From Streptomyces chryseus (lineage in GTDB: Bacteria; Actinomycetota; Actinomycetes; Streptomycetales; Streptomycetaceae), in contig NZ_BMVO01000001.1 of assembly GCF_014650755.1 (NCBI RefSeq), positions 620,001-684,000 of the forward strand: DNA of 64,000 nt. Reading direction: 5' to 3'. This document shows positions 16,810 through 25,721 of this stretch, one piece after another. Each line of letters starts with the position of its first letter. Position 1 is the first letter of the stretch. Made by a program: the position numbers and the translations under genes. Under the pieces are notes generated by a model. The model searched no databases. It saw only the letters and a list, made by a program, of their open reading frames with translations, and was not told the DNA's origin.

Positions 16810-17427
16810 GTGAGCGGCGTGATCCATGTACTTCTCGTGCACGACATCGGTCTGATGCGGTCCGGGCTGGCCGCCCTGCTCGAAAAGGAGCCCGACATCG
16901 AGATATCCGCCGGCGGGTCGGCGGGCGCGCTGGGCATCGCCCGGTCGTTACCGCCGCACGTCTGCGTGGCGGACACGGAGGGGCCGGGGTCGCCGGCCCT
17001 GGCCGCGGCCGCCGAGGTGTCGGGCCCTCAGGGCGCGTACCCCAACTGCGCGCTGCTCGTCCTGGCCCCGTCCGGAAAGCCCGGTCTCCTGCGGCGGGCC
17101 CACGAGGCCGACGCCATGGGATACGTCAGCAAGAACGCCCCCGCCGAGCGGCTGCTCCACGGGATACGGCGGGTGGCCGCCGGGGAGCGCTTCGTCGACG
17201 ACCTGCTCGCGTACGAGTTCATGGAGGCCGCGCGCAGCCCCCTCACCACCCGCGAGCTGAGCGTGCTGTCACTGGCCGCCGAGGGGGCGGGTGTCACCGA
17301 GATCGCCCACAGCCTGCACCTGACCAACGGCACGGTGCGCAACTACATGGCCGCGATCACCCGCAAGACCGGGGCCCGCAACCGCGTGGACGCCATACGC
17401 ATCTCCCAGGGCGCCGGCTGGCTCTGA
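16810..17427 (+). CDS. ramR: RamR/AmfR-like response regulator
   Basis: A 205-residue NarL-type regulator: receiver domain (IHVLLVHDIGLMRSGLAALL, about 5-24; conserved Lys in GYVSKNAP, about 105) and LuxR-type helix-turn-helix (LTTRELSVLSLAAEGAGVTE, about 143-162). The receiver lacks the usual pair of acidic residues at the start (HD in place of DD), as in RamR-like orphan regulators that work without a kinase. RamR/AmfR activates the ramCSAB-type operon, which here lies convergent next door. GGGGGAG 6 nt before GTG 16810 fixes the start. Codon 47 (16948-16950) is TTA, the rare bldA-dependent leucine codon. Confidence 0.87.
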   Translation: MSGVIHVLLVHDIGLMRSGLAALLEKEPDIEISAGGSAGALGIARSLPPHVCVADTEGPGSPALAAAAEVSGPQGAYPNCALLVLAPSGKPGLLRRAHEADAMGYVSKNAPAERLLHGIRRVAAGERFVDDLLAYEFMEAARSPLTTRELSVLSLAAEGAGVTEIAHSLHLTNGTVRNYMAAITRKTGARNRVDAIRISQGAGWL

Positions 17428-19191
17428 CCAGCCGCCGGCCAGGTCGCGGTAGAGCGCGGAGCGCCGGATCAGCTCGTCGTGGGTGCCGCACAGGGCGTGC
17501 GTGCCGTCCATCACCAGCACCCGGTCGGCGCGCCGGGCGGAGCTGATCCGGTGGGCGACGACGATCAGCGTGGTGCCGGGGCGCTCGGCGAAGGCCCGTT
17601 CGGCGCGGGCCTCGGCGGCCGGGTCGAGGTGACAGGTCGCCTCGTCGAGCAGGACGACGCCCACCGGGGCCAGGTGGGAGCGGGCGAGCGCGATCAACTG
17701 CCGCTCGCCCGCCGACAGACGGCCCGGCGTCACCACGGCGTCCAGGCCGCCGAGCCGCAGGAGCAGGTCGTACGCCCCGACCGCCCGGGCGGAGGCGAGC
17801 ACGGCGGAGTCGGGCGGCGGGTCCGGGCACAGATAGGTCAGGTTGTCGCGCAGGGCGCCGGAGAAGACGTACGCCTCCTGGGGCACGAGCGCCCGCAGGT
17901 GCGCGGCGGCGCGCACCGGCTCGCCGCGGAGCAGGACCTCGCCCGCGTCCGGGACCAGCAGCCCGGCGACGAGGGCGGTCAGCGTGGACTTGCCGATACC
18001 GCTCGGCCCCACCACGGTGAGCCGCCCGCCGGCCGGTACGGCGAGATCCAGCCCCCGGAACACCGGTTCGGCATGCGGCCCGTAGGCGAAGGTGACCCCG
18101 CGCAGCTCGACCGCCGGCCGCTCCCGGCCGGCGGACCCCGACGGCGCCTCGCCCCATGGCGCGCCCGCCCGCGGGCCCGGGAGCCCGCCCGGCCCCGACG
18201 GCCCGGTGGCCGGGGCGTCCTGGGACACGGACGGCCCGGGCCCCCCGTCCGTCAGGCGGCGCAGGACCACCGTCAGGCGGGAGCCGGCCGTGCCGAGGGC
18301 CTGCATCAGGCTCTGGAGGGCGGGGACCAGGGCGTACATGAGGTACGTGAGCGCGCCCACCAGGTCGCCGGGCGTCACCCCCCGGCGCAGCAGCCAGGGA
18401 GCGGTCAGCAGCAGCAGGACCACCGGCAGCCGGCCGGCCACCGCCACCGCCAGCACCCGCACCACTCCCCAGCGGGCGAGGGTGCGGGCGGCGCGGTACT
18501 CGGCGTCGAACCGGGCGTCCGCCCCGACGGCCGTCCGCGACTCCGCGCCCGCGGCGGCGATGTCCCGCAGCCCGGCGGCGGTCGCGTCCAGTACCTCGGC
18601 GACCGCCTCGTCGGCGACGAGGAACGTCTCCTGGCGGCGGGCCATCGGGCGCAGCGTCACGAGGAACAGGGCCAGCCCCAGGACCAGCGGCGGCACCACG
18701 ACGAGCAGCAGGGCGGGCGCGAGCGAGGCGAGCCCGGCCAGGGCTCCGGCCGCCGTGAAGACGAAGGAGCGGGAGACCATCACCAGACCCGCGAAGGTGT
18801 CCCGGGCGATCTCCACCTGATGGGTGAGCCGGGACACCGCCCCGTGGTCGGCCTCCGCGAGGGCGCGGCCGACGACCCGGCGCACCAGGCTGTCGCGCAG
18901 CGGCTCCACCAGTTCGGACACGGCCCGGAAGACCCGTCCGGTGCCGTACGCCCCGGCCGCCACGGCCACCGCCGCGGCCGCCAGCCAGCCGAGCCCGCCG
19001 GTGGTGTCCCCGGCCAGGAAGCCGTCGTCGAGGGCGCGGGCGAGGGCGTACCCGAAGAGGAAGGTCTGCCCGGCTTCGAGCAGCGACCAGCCCGCCAGCC
19101 GGGCCAGTACGGGCCGCCGCCGGTTCAGGAAGCGCAGGCCCCGGGTGCGCAGGCGGGGGGTGGAGGCGCGGGAGGGCGGGTCAGTCGTCAT
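17269..19191 (-). CDS. ramB: RamB-like ABC transporter (membrane + ATPase)
   Basis: A half-transporter of 640 codons: six-helix membrane domain (about residues 25-310), a Pro/Gly linker, then an ATPase domain with Walker A GPSGIGKST (about 390), signature LSAGERQLIALARS (about 490) and Walker B VGVVLLDEATCHLDP. With RamA it would export the lanthipeptide. The first 11 bases overlap ramA. The domain naturally ends near ALYRDLAGG (17436), but no stop follows, so the frame runs 159 bases into the antisense of ramR. The last 50 residues are probably untidy extension. Confidence 0.82.
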   Translation of the reverse strand: MTTDPPSRASTPRLRTRGLRFLNRRRPVLARLAGWSLLEAGQTFLFGYALARALDDGFLAGDTTGGLGWLAAAAVAVAAGAYGTGRVFRAVSELVEPLRDSLVRRVVGRALAEADHGAVSRLTHQVEIARDTFAGLVMVSRSFVFTAAGALAGLASLAPALLLVVVPPLVLGLALFLVTLRPMARRQETFLVADEAVAEVLDATAAGLRDIAAAGAESRTAVGADARFDAEYRAARTLARWGVVRVLAVAVAGRLPVVLLLLTAPWLLRRGVTPGDLVGALTYLMYALVPALQSLMQALGTAGSRLTVVLRRLTDGGPGPSVSQDAPATGPSGPGGLPGPRAGAPWGEAPSGSAGRERPAVELRGVTFAYGPHAEPVFRGLDLAVPAGGRLTVVGPSGIGKSTLTALVAGLLVPDAGEVLLRGEPVRAAAHLRALVPQEAYVFSGALRDNLTYLCPDPPPDSAVLASARAVGAYDLLLRLGGLDAVVTPGRLSAGERQLIALARSHLAPVGVVLLDEATCHLDPAAEARAERAFAERPGTTLIVVAHRISSARRADRVLVMDGTHALCGTHDELIRRSALYRDLAGGWSEPAGALGDAYGVHAVAGPGLAGDRGHVVAHRAVGQVQAVGDLGDTRPLGGQ

Positions 19192-20950
19192 GGGCCGGCC
19201 GGTCCGTTCCTTCGTCGACCGTCGCGTCCGTGTCCGCGTCAGCGTCCGCGAAGACGGCTCGGTAGTCGCTTCGTTCGTGCCAGAGCCGGGCGTGCGGCCC
19301 CACCGCCCGGACGCGGCCCTCGTCCAGCCAGGCCACCTGGTCGGCGCGGGCCGCCGTCGCGGCCCGGTGCGCGATGATCAGGCGGGTACGGACACCGGCC
19401 TGACGGGTCAGGGCCTCGCCCACCCGCAGTTCGGTGACCGTGTCGAGGCTGGAGGTCGCGTCGTCGAGGATCAGCAGCCGCCCGGGGTGCGCGAAGGCCC
19501 GTGCGAGGCCGAGGCGTTGGGCCTCGCCGCCGGAGAGCGGCGCCTCGTCGCACGGGGTGTCGTAGCCGTGCGGGAGGCGGCGTACGAAGTCGTCGGCGCA
19601 GGCGGCGCGGGCCGCTTCCCGCACCGCCCGCTCGTCCGGTTCGTCGGCGCCGAAGGCGATGGTGCCGCCGATCGTGCCGCCGAGCAGCGCGGGCCGCTCG
19701 AAGGCCTGGCCGACCGCCCGGCGCAGCACGTCGTGGGGCAGGTCCCGCAGCGGTACGCCGTCGAGCGTGGCCGTGCCCGCGTCGGGGTCGGCGAGGCGGC
19801 CCGCGACTTCGGCGAGGGTGGACTTGCCGGAGCCGGAGCGGCCGACGAGCGCGAGGGAGGTGCCGCCGGGCACGGTCAGGTCGACACCGGCGAGGATCGT
19901 ACGGTCCCCCCGGGCCACCGTGACGCCGCGCAGCTCCAGCGTCCCGTCGCCGGCCGGGAGCGTCGCGTCCCCGTGCGCGGTGGCCGGCACGGCGAGCAGC
20001 CCGGCGAGGCGGCGGGCGGCGCCCCTGCTGCGTACCAGGCCGTTCAGCCGGCCGACGAGCATGCCGATGCCGGTGGCGAGCGCGGCGTACCGCGCGGCGG
20101 CGAGCAGTCCGCCCACCGAGAGTTCACCGGCGGCCAGGCGGGCCCCGGCCACGGCGAGCACGGCGATCTGGAGCAGCGGCACGATCACGGCGGCCTGCGC
20201 GGTGGAGCGGCCCTGGACCCGCCACATGCGGTAGCCCTGGGCGCTGAGGGCGGCGAGCGGCTCCAGGACGCGGGCCTGTTCGCGGCGGGCGGTGCCGGCG
20301 GCGGCGATCGTACGGGCGCCGCCCACGGCCTCCACGAGGCGGGCGGCGATCTCGCCCTGGCTCTCCTGGTAGCGCGCGACGCTGTCGCCCGATGCGCGGA
20401 CGAACGCCTTGAGGAGCAGCGCGAGCACCGGCATGCCGACGAGGAACGCGCCCGCCGTCCACAGGTCGACGAGCGCGAGGGCGACGAGCCCGCCGACGGG
20501 GGTGACGACGGCGGCCAGGGTGCCGGCGAGCGCGGCCGGTGCGCCTCCGGCGTGCGCCGCGTTGCCGACCAGGCGGGAGACGACGTCGCCGGGCGGTGTG
20601 CGGTCCGTGGTGCGCGGCCCGGCGGCCAGGACGTGGCGCAGGAGCCGTCGGCGCAGCCAGGCGGTGGAGCAGGCGTTGGTGGTGCCGGTCAGTACGCCGT
20701 CGAGCGCGTCGACGACGACGAGCAGGCAGGTGAGCGCGGCGCAGGCGGTGAGCCAGCCGGTGGCGGGGCGCCCGGAGAGCAGCAGGTCCAGGGTGCGGCC
20801 GAGCACGGCGGGCATCGCCAGGCCGGTCGCCGCTCCCAGGGTGCTCAGGACCAGGATCGCCGCGCCGGGGGCCGCGCTGTGCCGGACGCAGTCGCGCAGC
20901 AGCCGGTCGGCCGCGCGGGCCTGGTCGGGTTCGGGGTCCGTGCGCGTCAC
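19181..20950 (-). CDS. ramA: RamA-like ABC transporter (membrane + ATPase)
   Basis: A 589-residue half-transporter: membrane domain (about residues 20-310) and ATPase domain with Walker A GRSGSGKST (about 380), signature LSGGEAQRLGLARAF (about 478), Walker B LLILDDATSSLDT and switch IIAHRAATAA. It pairs with RamB as a heterodimeric exporter for the SapB-like peptide. The GTG start is chosen because GGAAGG lies 6 nt upstream; an in-frame ATG 54 bases earlier lacks a site. The gene follows the precursor gene after a 141-bp gap that holds four 14-bp repeats. Confidence 0.86.
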   Translation of the reverse strand: MTRTDPEPDQARAADRLLRDCVRHSAAPGAAILVLSTLGAATGLAMPAVLGRTLDLLLSGRPATGWLTACAALTCLLVVVDALDGVLTGTTNACSTAWLRRRLLRHVLAAGPRTTDRTPPGDVVSRLVGNAAHAGGAPAALAGTLAAVVTPVGGLVALALVDLWTAGAFLVGMPVLALLLKAFVRASGDSVARYQESQGEIAARLVEAVGGARTIAAAGTARREQARVLEPLAALSAQGYRMWRVQGRSTAQAAVIVPLLQIAVLAVAGARLAAGELSVGGLLAAARYAALATGIGMLVGRLNGLVRSRGAARRLAGLLAVPATAHGDATLPAGDGTLELRGVTVARGDRTILAGVDLTVPGGTSLALVGRSGSGKSTLAEVAGRLADPDAGTATLDGVPLRDLPHDVLRRAVGQAFERPALLGGTIGGTIAFGADEPDERAVREAARAACADDFVRRLPHGYDTPCDEAPLSGGEAQRLGLARAFAHPGRLLILDDATSSLDTVTELRVGEALTRQAGVRTRLIIAHRAATAARADQVAWLDEGRVRAVGPHARLWHERSDYRAVFADADADTDATVDEGTDRPAHDD

Positions 20951-21039
20951 CGTCGGCCTTCCTCGTGCGGGCAGATGTGCGGCCCCGGGAGGCGTGGTGC
21001 CCACCGGGGCCGCAGCTCTGTCAGTACGTCGTGGAGATC

Positions 21040-21095
21040 TCTCCCGGCGTCACCGACAGGACGTCACAGGCTCGACGTCACCGGCGTGACGTCAC
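21040..21095 (-). repeat. Four tandem 14-bp repeats after the lanthipeptide precursor gene
   Basis: On the reverse strand GTGACG recurs four times at exactly 14-base spacing (forward positions of CGTCAC: 21048, 21062, 21076, 21090). The first repeat contains the precursor's stop codon, and GTGACGTCAC in it is a 10-base palindrome. They lie between the precursor and ramA genes, where transcript levels of such operons usually drop. They could be a processing, attenuation or protein-binding site. Confidence 0.75.
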
Positions 21096-21211
21096 AGACA
21101 CAGCAGGAAGCTGTTGGAGCTGTGCTTGTCGCACGCCAGCAGGCTCAGGCTGCTCTGGTCGCCGCCGTCGGTCTCGGGCGTGTCCAGGCTCTGAAGGTCG
21201 AGAAGTGCCAT
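21092..21211 (-). CDS. ramS: SapB/AmfS-like class III lanthipeptide precursor (39 aa)
   Basis: A 39-residue peptide, MALLDLQSLDTPE followed by a short GGD linker and a core with two SxxSxxxC units: SSLSLLAC and SSNSFLLC, ending in L. The leader box LLDLQSL is the recognition motif shared by RamS and AmfS (LFDLQSM in RamS). Each SxxSxxxC can become a labionin or lanthionine ring after the kinase-cyclase dehydrates the serines. The core is more hydrophobic at each ring end than at its middle (DKH), giving the amphipathic shape of SapB. GAAGGGA 8 nt before ATG fixes the start. It lies between ramC and ramA. Confidence 0.92.
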   Translation of the reverse strand: MALLDLQSLDTPETDGGDQSSLSLLACDKHSSNSFLLCL

Positions 21212-21293
21212 GGTGGTTCCCTTCGGTTGTCCGTTCCCGTGGGGACGGGGTTTCTTTGGGGCGGCACGGCTCCGGGTCGGAGCCGTACCGGTT

Positions 21294-23867
21294 CTAGGGC
21301 CGCCGCAGCGGCGGGAGGAAGGGCAGGTGCGCGTCGGTGCCGCGCGCCGCTGCCAGTGCGAGGAGTACGCCGGCGCCGCCGGTGCCCAGGTCCATGGACA
21401 GGCGCATCATCTGGTCGCCGGGGAAGGCCAGGTGGCCCTCGTACGGCAGCGCGTACCAGCCGAGTCCGTCCAGTTGCGCGGCGAGGTGCTCGGGCCGCGC
21501 CTCGGGGGCGGTGGTCCTGGCCAGGTAGAGCGCCATGCCGGCCCGCCCGTTGAAGAGCCCGGGCTGGGCGTAGTAGCGCGACCGGGCGGCTCGTACGATG
21601 CCGGCCCGCGCCGCCTCGAACTCCTCGTCCTCGCGGTGGGAGAGGAAGTCGTCCAGCACCATGCCGATGCCCACGGACCCGGCCCCGAGGTACGGCATGG
21701 TCCGCGTCCCCTCGTCGACGAGGAGGGTGCCGGTGCTGTTGCGTACGCAGCGCGCCAGGTCGGCGCGCAGGGCGCCGGCCGCCAGGTCGAGGAGCTGCGG
21801 GGCGCCGGTGTCCTCGTACAGGCGCAGGAAGAGCAGCGCGGGGCCGGTGGCGCCGTGCAGCAGTCCGGTGCGTTTGCCGGTGGCGGCGCCGGCCTGCTGC
21901 TGGTCGGCGAGGAGCTGCGCGGCTTCGAGGGCCCGCTGACGCAGAACCGACTCCCCGCTGGTGCGGGACAGTTCGGCCAGTACGAGCCCGACTCCGGCGA
22001 CTCCTCCGTACAGTCCGGGGACGAGCCGCTGCCACTTCTCGTCGAGCACCCGCTGGACCAGTTCGAGGGCCCGTTCGCGGTGGCCGAGCCCGTCGAGGAC
22101 GAGGGCGACGCCGGTCAGCCCGTCGTAGAGGCCGAGCGGTGTGCCGAGCGGGGGCGGCGCGGTCTGCCGGAGCAGCCACTCCTCGCCCTGCTCGTACCGG
22201 CCGGCCCCGGCCTGGCCGAGGGCGTGCAGGACCCCGGCGGCGCCGTGCGCGATGCCGAGGCCGCCGCCGTCGGAGAACTGGGCGATGTCGCCGGGGAAGA
22301 GCCGGTCGTCGCGGCGGGGCGTGGCGGAGGCCAGGATGCCCGCGGCGACCGAGTCCCGCCCGCCGGGCCAGTCGGCGGGCGCCACGGGCAGGTACGGCCG
22401 CTCGTCCCCCGGGTCCGTACCGCGGATCACGGCGACCGCCTCGTCGAAGAACGCGCGCGGCACGTCGGGGAACTGGCGCGCGGCGACCTCCGCGAGGTGG
22501 CCCGCCTTGTCCCGGTCGACGACCAGCAGCGTGGTCATCGGCAGGAAGAGCGCGAGGCGCAGGCAGGCGAGGGCGTAGAGGTCGACGTCGAAGCCGGTGC
22601 GCTCGCGGGGCGCGATGAAGCCGGGGTGCGCGATGGCCTGGCGGTGGTTCTCGTCGGCGCCCGCGGCGGCCTCGAAGTCCAGGAGGCGTACGGACTCCTC
22701 GTCCGGTCCGACCATGATGTTGAACATGTGCAGGTCGTTGAAGACGACGCCCCGGCTGTGCACGGCGGCGACCGCTTCCTCGACCGCGCGGTGGACGCGC
22801 AGCGCCCAGCGGGTGTAGTCGGCGACGGCGGCCGGGTCGGGCTCGGGTTCGAGCAGCGGGTGGCGCTGCGCGAAGAAGGAGTTGAGGGTGCGGCCGGGCA
22901 GGAAGTCCATCACCAGGAAGCGGTGGTCGCCGAGCAGGAACCAGTCCCGGGCCTCGGGGGCGACCCCGAGCCCCGACAGGCGTTCCAGGGCCGTCCGTTC
23001 CCGCTCCAGGCGGGTGACGGCGTCGGCCCGGTCGGCGGCGAGCCCGGCGTACGGCCGCGCCTCCTTGAGGACCACCTTCTCGCCGCTGCGCAGGTCCTCG
23101 CCGAGGTAGACCCCGCCGCCGTTGGAGAAGTGCAGGGCGCTGTCGATGCGGTACGGCAGATCGTTGGTGGTGGTGGCGTTGCGGGCCGCGAGGTGCGGGG
23201 CGAGGAACGCGGGGAGCTCCACCCAGTCCGGGACGTGGAAGGACGGCTCGCGCAGGTCCGGGACGAGCGTTCCCCCGGCGTTCTCGATCGCCGGGACGAG
23301 AGCGCCCTTGGCGTCGACGCAGTAGCGGTGCGCGAAGCCGCCGTAGCGGACGTACAGCGGGCCGTCGCCCCAGCGCAGGTCGGTGAGGATGTAGGGTCCC
23401 GGCTCGCCGTCGAGCAGCTCGCCCAGCTCCCGGAGCACGAGGTGCAGTTCGTTGTCGTCGGCGGGGTAGATCGTGACGAACTTGCCGCTGGAGCCGCGCC
23501 CGGCGTACTTGGAGTTGCGCAGGTGCAGCGGCTGCGGCCCGGGCACGAACTTGAACGGCAGGGCGCGCGGGACGCAGTAGTCCCACACCTTCGCGGCCGT
23601 CTTCTCCGCGTTGTCCAGACAGGCCGACACGTGGATCTTCCAGCCCTGGAGCGGCCGGCCGGGCAGCGGAGCACCCTGCGCGTCGACCGGGTTGATGTGC
23701 ATCCAGTCGCCGGAGACGAATCTGCGCCACCCGAGCGGGAGTTCGCGCTGGGCCACTTCGAAGAGCGGCGCCGGCGCGGAACCGCCGGACCGCCCCGCCG
23801 AGAGACGGTCCGGGGTCTCGTAGAACTGCCTGTCGGCGAGGCAGAAGACCTCGTACCGGTTGTCCAT
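21294..23867 (-). CDS. ramC: RamC-like class III lanthipeptide synthetase (LanKC)
   Basis: An 857-residue three-domain enzyme: N-terminal lyase domain (about 1-240), Ser/Thr-kinase-like domain (about 250-520) with Lys in EKVVLKEARPY (about 265), catalytic HSRGVVFNDLHMFNI (about 370-385) and LLDFEAA (about 396), then a LanC-like cyclase domain (about 530-857) with GGVAGVGLV, NGRAGMALYLA and TGGAGVLLALA helix repeats. The LanC zinc ligands (Cys, Cys-His) are not evident, as usual for this class. It phosphorylates and eliminates serines and then closes the rings of the precursor encoded 82 nt downstream. ATG 23867 follows GAGGGGGGA. Confidence 0.9.
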   Translation of the reverse strand: MDNRYEVFCLADRQFYETPDRLSAGRSGGSAPAPLFEVAQRELPLGWRRFVSGDWMHINPVDAQGAPLPGRPLQGWKIHVSACLDNAEKTAAKVWDYCVPRALPFKFVPGPQPLHLRNSKYAGRGSSGKFVTIYPADDNELHLVLRELGELLDGEPGPYILTDLRWGDGPLYVRYGGFAHRYCVDAKGALVPAIENAGGTLVPDLREPSFHVPDWVELPAFLAPHLAARNATTTNDLPYRIDSALHFSNGGGVYLGEDLRSGEKVVLKEARPYAGLAADRADAVTRLERERTALERLSGLGVAPEARDWFLLGDHRFLVMDFLPGRTLNSFFAQRHPLLEPEPDPAAVADYTRWALRVHRAVEEAVAAVHSRGVVFNDLHMFNIMVGPDEESVRLLDFEAAAGADENHRQAIAHPGFIAPRERTGFDVDLYALACLRLALFLPMTTLLVVDRDKAGHLAEVAARQFPDVPRAFFDEAVAVIRGTDPGDERPYLPVAPADWPGGRDSVAAGILASATPRRDDRLFPGDIAQFSDGGGLGIAHGAAGVLHALGQAGAGRYEQGEEWLLRQTAPPPLGTPLGLYDGLTGVALVLDGLGHRERALELVQRVLDEKWQRLVPGLYGGVAGVGLVLAELSRTSGESVLRQRALEAAQLLADQQQAGAATGKRTGLLHGATGPALLFLRLYEDTGAPQLLDLAAGALRADLARCVRNSTGTLLVDEGTRTMPYLGAGSVGIGMVLDDFLSHREDEEFEAARAGIVRAARSRYYAQPGLFNGRAGMALYLARTTAPEARPEHLAAQLDGLGWYALPYEGHLAFPGDQMMRLSMDLGTGGAGVLLALAAARGTDAHLPFLPPLRRP

Positions 23868-24021
23868 GCGTCCCCCCTCGGCTGTTGCGGTGACACCGAG
23901 ATTTCCATGCGTCCGCGGGGGAGGAACAGTCACACCTGTCACGTCATGGCAGTGCGGTACTCATAGGTAAAGAAGCGTTCGCACGTGTTCGACGCCGCAC
24001 GCGTCCCGGGCGCGCGCCGGT

Positions 24022-24258
24022 TCACTCCTCGGGCGGGAAGACCACCTCCCCGCTGCCCGGCAGCGTGATCGCGATGGCCTCGACCGGGCAGCCCTCGGCG
24101 GCGGCGAGCACCTTCTCGTTCGCGTCGAGTTCGGGGTCGGCCGGGTGCGACTGGCGGGCGGAGTCCAGGGCGAAGGAGCCGGGCGCGTGGTTCACGCACA
24201 TGCCGGAGCCGATGCACACGCCCCGGTCGACCTCGACGTGCCAGCGGTCCACCGTCAC
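24022..24258 (-). CDS. [3Fe-4S]-type ferredoxin
   Basis: A 78-residue ferredoxin with CIGSGMC (about residue 14-20) and a final Cys-Pro in AAEGCPVEAIA (about 55-65). The pattern CxxxxxC...CP, with the second cysteine of a 4Fe cluster missing, is that of the small [3Fe-4S] ferredoxins that feed P450s. The GTG at 24258 overlaps the aldehyde dehydrogenase stop as GTGA, so the two are coupled; a GTG two codons later is the alternative. It may serve CYP125 at 36036 or the other P450s in this window. Confidence 0.87.
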   Translation of the reverse strand: MTVDRWHVEVDRGVCIGSGMCVNHAPGSFALDSARQSHPADPELDANEKVLAAAEGCPVEAIAITLPGSGEVVFPPEE

Positions 24259-25721
24259 GCCTCCCCCTGGCCGTGGCCCGCCGGAAGATGGATCATCTTG
24301 TGCTCCAGGTACTCGCCGTACCCCTCGGGGCCGAACTCCCGGCCGAGACCGGAGTTCTTGTAGCCGCCGAAGGGCCCGAGCATGTCGACGCTGAAGGTGT
24401 TCACGGAGTACGTGCCGGTCCTGACCTGCCGGGCGATGTCGATCCCGTGCTCGGTGTCGGCGGTCCACACACTGCCGCTGAGCCCGTACTCCGAGTCGTT
24501 GGCGATCCGCACCGCGTCGCGTTCGTCGTCGTACGGCAGCAGGCAGATGACCGGCCCGAAGATCTCCTCCCGGGCGATGCGCATGGAGTTGTCGACGCCG
24601 CCGAAGAGCGTCGGCTCGACGTACCAGCCGCGCTCCCTGCCCGCGGGGCGTCCGCCGCCCGTCAGGATCTTCGCGCCCTCCTCCTGCCCGATCCTGATGT
24701 AGTCGAGGGAGCGCCGCTGCTGGCGCTCGGCGACCAGCGGGCCGACCTCGGTGGCCGGGTCGAACGGGTCGCCGACCTTCAGCGCGCCGGCCGCCGCCGC
24801 GAACGCCTCGGCGAACTCGTCGTAGCGCGAGCGCGGGGTGAGGATGCGGGTCTGGGCCACGCACGCCTGGCCGTTGAGCATCCAGGCGAAGGGGACGATG
24901 CCGGCGACGGCCGTGGGCAGGTCGGCGTCCGGCAGGATCACGGCCGCCGACTTGCCGCCGAGCTCCAGCGTCACCCGGGTGAGATTGCGCGAGGCGACCT
25001 CCATGACGCGCCGGCCCGCCGCGACGGAACCGGTGAACGACACCTTGTCGATCCCGGGGTGCCCGACCAGGTACTCGCTGACCTCCCGGTCCGCCGGGAT
25101 GATGGACAGGACGCCTTCGGGCAGCCCGGCCTCGGTGGCTATGTCGGCGAGGATGTACGCGTCGAGGGGCGTCTCCGGCGACACCTTGAGCACGGCCGTG
25201 CAACCCGCCAGCAGCGCGGGCGCGAGCTTGGCCGCCGCTGTGAACTGCGGGACGTTCCACGGCACGACGGCCGCGACCACCCCGGCCGGCTCCCGGCGCA
25301 CGAGGATCGGGCCGAGCGCTCCGGTCCGCCGCTCCTCGTACGGGAAGTCGCGCGCGACGGCGAGGGTGGCGTCCCAGACCATCATCGCGGCCAGCGCCTG
25401 CATCATGACGCTCGCGGTGTACGGCGTCCCGTTCTGCGCGGTGATGCTGCGGGCGATCTCCTCGTGCCGTACGGCGATCGCGTCCTTGATCCGGGTGACG
25501 ACGGCGATCCGCTCGTCGAGCGTCGCGCGGGGCCACGGGCCGGTGTCGAACGCCTCGCGCGCCACAGCCACCGCGCGGTCGACGTCGGCCCGGGAGGCGT
25601 GCGGCACCCGGCCGACGACCTGCTCGGTGTGCGGCGAGACGACCTCGATGACCTCGCTCCCCAGCGGGTCGGTCAACTGGCCGCCGATGTACAGCTTCCG
25701 GTGCTCCACAAGCTCGGTCAT
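24255..25721 (-). CDS. NAD(P)-dependent aldehyde dehydrogenase
   Basis: A 488-residue aldehyde dehydrogenase. VTLELGGKSAAVIL (about residue 255) gives the catalytic Glu and GQACVAQTR (about 290) the nucleophilic Cys. FGPVICLLPYDDE and KNSGLGREFG are the usual C-terminal motifs. It oxidises an aldehyde to the acid. Coupled to the ferredoxin and close to a KstR-type site, it could act on the C26 or C27 aldehyde made by CYP125, but this is inference. The ATG at 25721 is preceded by GGGAGGCAG, a good ribosome site. Confidence 0.88.
   Translation of the reverse strand: MTELVEHRKLYIGGQLTDPLGSEVIEVVSPHTEQVVGRVPHASRADVDRAVAVAREAFDTGPWPRATLDERIAVVTRIKDAIAVRHEEIARSITAQNGTPYTASVMMQALAAMMVWDATLAVARDFPYEERRTGALGPILVRREPAGVVAAVVPWNVPQFTAAAKLAPALLAGCTAVLKVSPETPLDAYILADIATEAGLPEGVLSIIPADREVSEYLVGHPGIDKVSFTGSVAAGRRVMEVASRNLTRVTLELGGKSAAVILPDADLPTAVAGIVPFAWMLNGQACVAQTRILTPRSRYDEFAEAFAAAAGALKVGDPFDPATEVGPLVAERQQRRSLDYIRIGQEEGAKILTGGGRPAGRERGWYVEPTLFGGVDNSMRIAREEIFGPVICLLPYDDERDAVRIANDSEYGLSGSVWTADTEHGIDIARQVRTGTYSVNTFSVDMLGPFGGYKNSGLGREFGPEGYGEYLEHKMIHLPAGHGQGEA

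Noticed and set aside
18824..21553. Long plus-strand frame opposite ramA/ramB
   Set aside because: Its translation is low-complexity (Arg/Gly/Glu) and mirrors the codons of the true minus-strand genes, which carry Walker motifs and ordered domains.
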